DNA of 64,000 nt from Streptomyces actuosus (GTDB lineage Bacteria > Actinomycetota > Actinomycetes > Streptomycetales > Streptomycetaceae). Below, piece by piece: positions 62,056 to 64,000 of this stretch (position 1 is the first letter of the stretch; every line of letters begins with the position of its first letter). The notes below the pieces were generated by a model. It did no database searches, had not been told where the DNA came from, and worked only from the letters and a program-made list of their open reading frames with translations. The position numbers and the translations under genes are program-made. The stretch spans positions 1 to 64,000 of the forward strand of contig NZ_JAFFZS010000013.1 in assembly GCF_016921115.1 (NCBI RefSeq), read 5' to 3'.

Positions 62056-63681
62056 ATGGCACGGGCCGAGGAAGCCGGGGAAACCCGGGAAGCCGGGGAA
62101 GCCGGGGAAGCCGGGGATTCGTTGTGGTCCTCGAACGTGTACGGCGCGGCACCGTACGAGGAACTCAGCGACGCCCACCTGGCGGACATGCTGCGCTCCC
62201 GCACCGCCACCGCCTACCCGGCCCTGCGCGAGCTGCGCCGCCGGCACCACGAGCGGGTCCTGGCCTACGCCCGCCTGTGCGCCGCGAGCGACTCCTCGGC
62301 ACGGCAGCTGACGGCGGAGGTCTTCGCCCGGGCCGCGAAGCAGACCGCCCGCAGGATCGACCCGCCGGTGCCCTGGCGGCACCACCTGCTGCGGGCGGTG
62401 GCACGGGCGGCGGGCACCTGGGCGCGCGACGAACGGGCCCGGGGCCTGGATCCGGGTCTGCTGCTGGTGCTGAGCACGACGGGCGAGGTGCCCGCGTCCC
62501 CGATGCTGACGGCGTTCGAGTCCCTCCCGGCCCGCGTCCAGGGCCTGATCTGGTACGCCGTGCTGGAGCAGGAACCGGCCGAACGCACGGCGCTGCTGCT
62601 GGGAACCGATCCGGCGGACGTGGCGTACGGCACGACGGCCGCGCTGAACGGCCTGGCCCAGGCCTGCCTGCGGCACCGCCTGGCCGCCTCGCCCGACCCC
62701 GACTGCGCGGACTTCCGCCGCCTGATCGAGGAGTCGGTGCGGCCGGACGGCCCGCGCCTCAGCACCGACCTGCAGGCGCACATGACCCGCTGCGGCCACT
62801 GCACGGCGGCCCGGCAGGAGCTGCGCGATCTGCGGGACACGCCGCGCACGGCCCTGGCCGAAGGGCTGCTGGCCTGGGCGGGGGCTGTGTACGCGCAGCG
62901 TCAGGACGCCGGGCCGGGGGCCGGCGCCCCGAGCCCGGCGGAGCGTCCCTGGCGTCCGTCCCGCCGCCTCGCCCTGGCCTCGGCGGCGCTGGGGGTGGCC
63001 CTCGCCCCGCTGCTGGTGCTGCTGCTGACCCCCGACGGGCCGGATCGGCAGCCGTCGTCGGCGGCGGTCAGCCCGGCGGCCGCCGGCATGCCGCCGCGCG
63101 TGCTGCCCGCCTCGTCCCCGGCACCGTCGCCCTCCCCGTCCCGCACGTCCGCTTCGCCGTCCCCGTCGCCGTCCCGAACGGCGCCCCCGAAGCCGACGCC
63201 GACGCCGACGCCGACGCCCACGCGGACCGCGAGCCCCCGGCCGACCCCGACCCCCTCCCCCGCGGCGCAGCCGCCGAACGGCACGTACGCGCAGGTGGTG
63301 AATGCCGCCACGGGCCGGTGCCTGGACGTCCGCGACGGCTGGTTCGGCAAGGGCACGGACGTGATCACCGCGCCCTGCACCTCCTCCCCCACCCAGCGCT
63401 GGCGGTACGACGCCCGGCGCGACGCGTTCCAGTCGTACGCCGACCCCGACTTCTGCCTGGACAGCCGGGGCGACGTGGACCGGGGCGTGGGCATCTGGAC
63501 GTGCTCGTCCCTGGACGGCCGCAACGGGCGGAACCTGCGGTTCACGGTGGACGGGCAGGGACTGATCCGGCCGGAGATCGCACCGTCGACCGCCGTCGCC
63601 CCCACAGGGTACGACGACGGTGTGGAGCTGCGCGGGGCGGACGGCCGGCAGGAGCAGCGCTGGCTGGCGGGAGCGCGGTGA
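62056..63681 (+). CDS. Sigma-like / zinc-finger / TM / ricin B-lectin fusion protein
   Basis: 541 aa from ATG 62056 with GGGGAGGCGGGG. Region 40-120 looks like a degenerate sigma-70 region 2 (LADMLRSRTATAYPALRELRR), 150-210 like region 4 (LPARVQGLIWYAVLEQEPAERTAL), and 235-260 like an anti-sigma zinc finger with HMTRCGHCTAARQELRDLRD. A TM follows near 315-335, then a Pro/Ser/Thr-rich linker with (PT)n repeats, and a C-terminal ricin-type beta-trefoil (about 405-541) with QxW-like motifs. Such single-chain proteins may be degenerate ECF/anti-sigma fusions anchored by a surface lectin. Function unknown. Confidence 0.8.
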   Translation: MARAEEAGETREAGEAGEAGDSLWSSNVYGAAPYEELSDAHLADMLRSRTATAYPALRELRRRHHERVLAYARLCAASDSSARQLTAEVFARAAKQTARRIDPPVPWRHHLLRAVARAAGTWARDERARGLDPGLLLVLSTTGEVPASPMLTAFESLPARVQGLIWYAVLEQEPAERTALLLGTDPADVAYGTTAALNGLAQACLRHRLAASPDPDCADFRRLIEESVRPDGPRLSTDLQAHMTRCGHCTAARQELRDLRDTPRTALAEGLLAWAGAVYAQRQDAGPGAGAPSPAERPWRPSRRLALASAALGVALAPLLVLLLTPDGPDRQPSSAAVSPAAAGMPPRVLPASSPAPSPSPSRTSASPSPSPSRTAPPKPTPTPTPTPTRTASPRPTPTPSPAAQPPNGTYAQVVNAATGRCLDVRDGWFGKGTDVITAPCTSSPTQRWRYDARRDAFQSYADPDFCLDSRGDVDRGVGIWTCSSLDGRNGRNLRFTVDGQGLIRPEIAPSTAVAPTGYDDGVELRGADGRQEQRWLAGAR

Positions 63682-63709
63682 GCCCCCGCCGGTGCCCGGC
63701 CGCCGCCGG

Positions 63710-64000
63710 TCACACCACGCGCGCCGCCGCGATCGGCCGGTCGGCGACCGTGAGCTTCTCCGCGGTGGTGCGGCCGGTGTTGACGCTCCAGCGGTAACGG
63801 GAGAACTCGCCGGTGGCGTCGGAGGCGTAGAACATCATGTGGCCGTAGCCGACGCCCTCGAAGTTCTCCCCGTCCGTCCTGGAGACCATGCGGGTGTCGG
63901 GATAGGAGGGGTAGTTGGTCAGCCCGTACACGCCGTGCGGTTCCGAGGTGCAGTCGACGACCTCGACGGCGTACTGGGTCTCGCCGGTGAAGTCGGCGGT
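63710..64000 (-). CDS. Hypothetical protein, C-terminal fragment (continues past the window edge)
   Basis: 96 codons reading leftward from the right edge (TADFTGETQYAVEVVDCTSE to RPIAAARVV). No start codon inside the window; the 5' part is missing. Beta-rich with Tyr/Gly-rich segments, and a cysteine in VVDCTSE; no domain recognised. Immediately downstream of the ricin fusion gene on the opposite strand (28 bp gap). Confidence 0.75.
   Translation of the reverse strand, partial: TADFTGETQYAVEVVDCTSEPHGVYGLTNYPSYPDTRMVSRTDGENFEGVGYGHMMFYASDATGEFSRYRWSVNTGRTTAEKLTVADRPIAAARVV

Overview
The window is chromosomal DNA from a high-GC actinomycete, almost certainly a Streptomyces. GC is very high, third codon positions are nearly always G or C, GTG/TTG starts and ATGA/GTGA overlaps are frequent, and whiB, F420 biosynthesis genes, DUF3499 and a SigB-like sigma factor are present. 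From memory, the order ahcY - manA - SIS protein - manB - DUF3499 - whiB - cofD - fbiB - LCP cluster - purK/purE - gtrA - two-component system - sigI matches the conserved core around SCO3020-SCO3068 of S. coelicolor. I saw no prophage, insertion sequence, integrase, tRNA or CRISPR array.

Layout. 1-320: promoter and leader region of an rRNA operon that leaves the left edge on the minus strand. 370-7122: SpoIIM-like and RDD membrane proteins, a hypothetical protein, S-adenosylhomocysteinase (ahcY), a signal-peptidase-like protein with no lysine in its ectodomain, and a cation efflux protein. 7272-18449: GDP-mannose supply (manA, SIS protein, Trm112-like protein, manB), DUF3499, a degenerate metallopeptidase, and a coupled pair made of a large membrane GT2 glycosyltransferase and a DUF5719 secreted protein. 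18640-23830: whiB, a cysteine dioxygenase preceded by a polycysteine leader ORF, F420 genes cofD-fbiB and a DNA glycosylase. 24083-39324: a cell-surface polymer district with a sugar-nucleotide pyrophosphorylase, an N-acetylmuramoyl-L-alanine amidase, five LytR-CpsA-Psr (LCP) proteins and a GT2, interspersed with a TIGR03089 protein, a 16-cysteine copper-storage-like protein, a methyltransferase and a HAD phosphatase.

39444-50758: a thioesterase; a compact minus-strand five-gene cassette (40029-45050) of a MotA/ZorA-like membrane coiled-coil protein, a MotB/ZorB-like single-TM protein, a TerY-like vWA protein, a PP2C phosphatase and a kinase-like protein; a DUF2975/Xre pair; an acyl-CoA dehydrogenase; UDP-glucose dehydrogenase; and a divergent CGNR regulator/VOC protein pair. 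50856-58744: dipeptidase-purE-purK operon, GtrA protein, histidine kinase/response regulator and a POT peptide transporter. 59444-64000: partner-switching module (HATPase anti-sigma, STAS anti-anti-sigma, SigB-like sigma factor), an unusual sigma-like/zinc-finger/TM/ricin-lectin fusion and the 3' end of one more gene.

The main themes are sugar-nucleotide supply and wall-polymer attachment (mannose enzymes, UDP-glucuronate, GT2s, GtrA, LCPs, amidase) and envelope or stress signalling (two-component system, SigB-like module, WhiB, vWA-PP2C-kinase cassette). The observations I consider most worth pursuing are the five-gene motor/kinase cassette and the polycysteine leader in front of cysteine dioxygenase.
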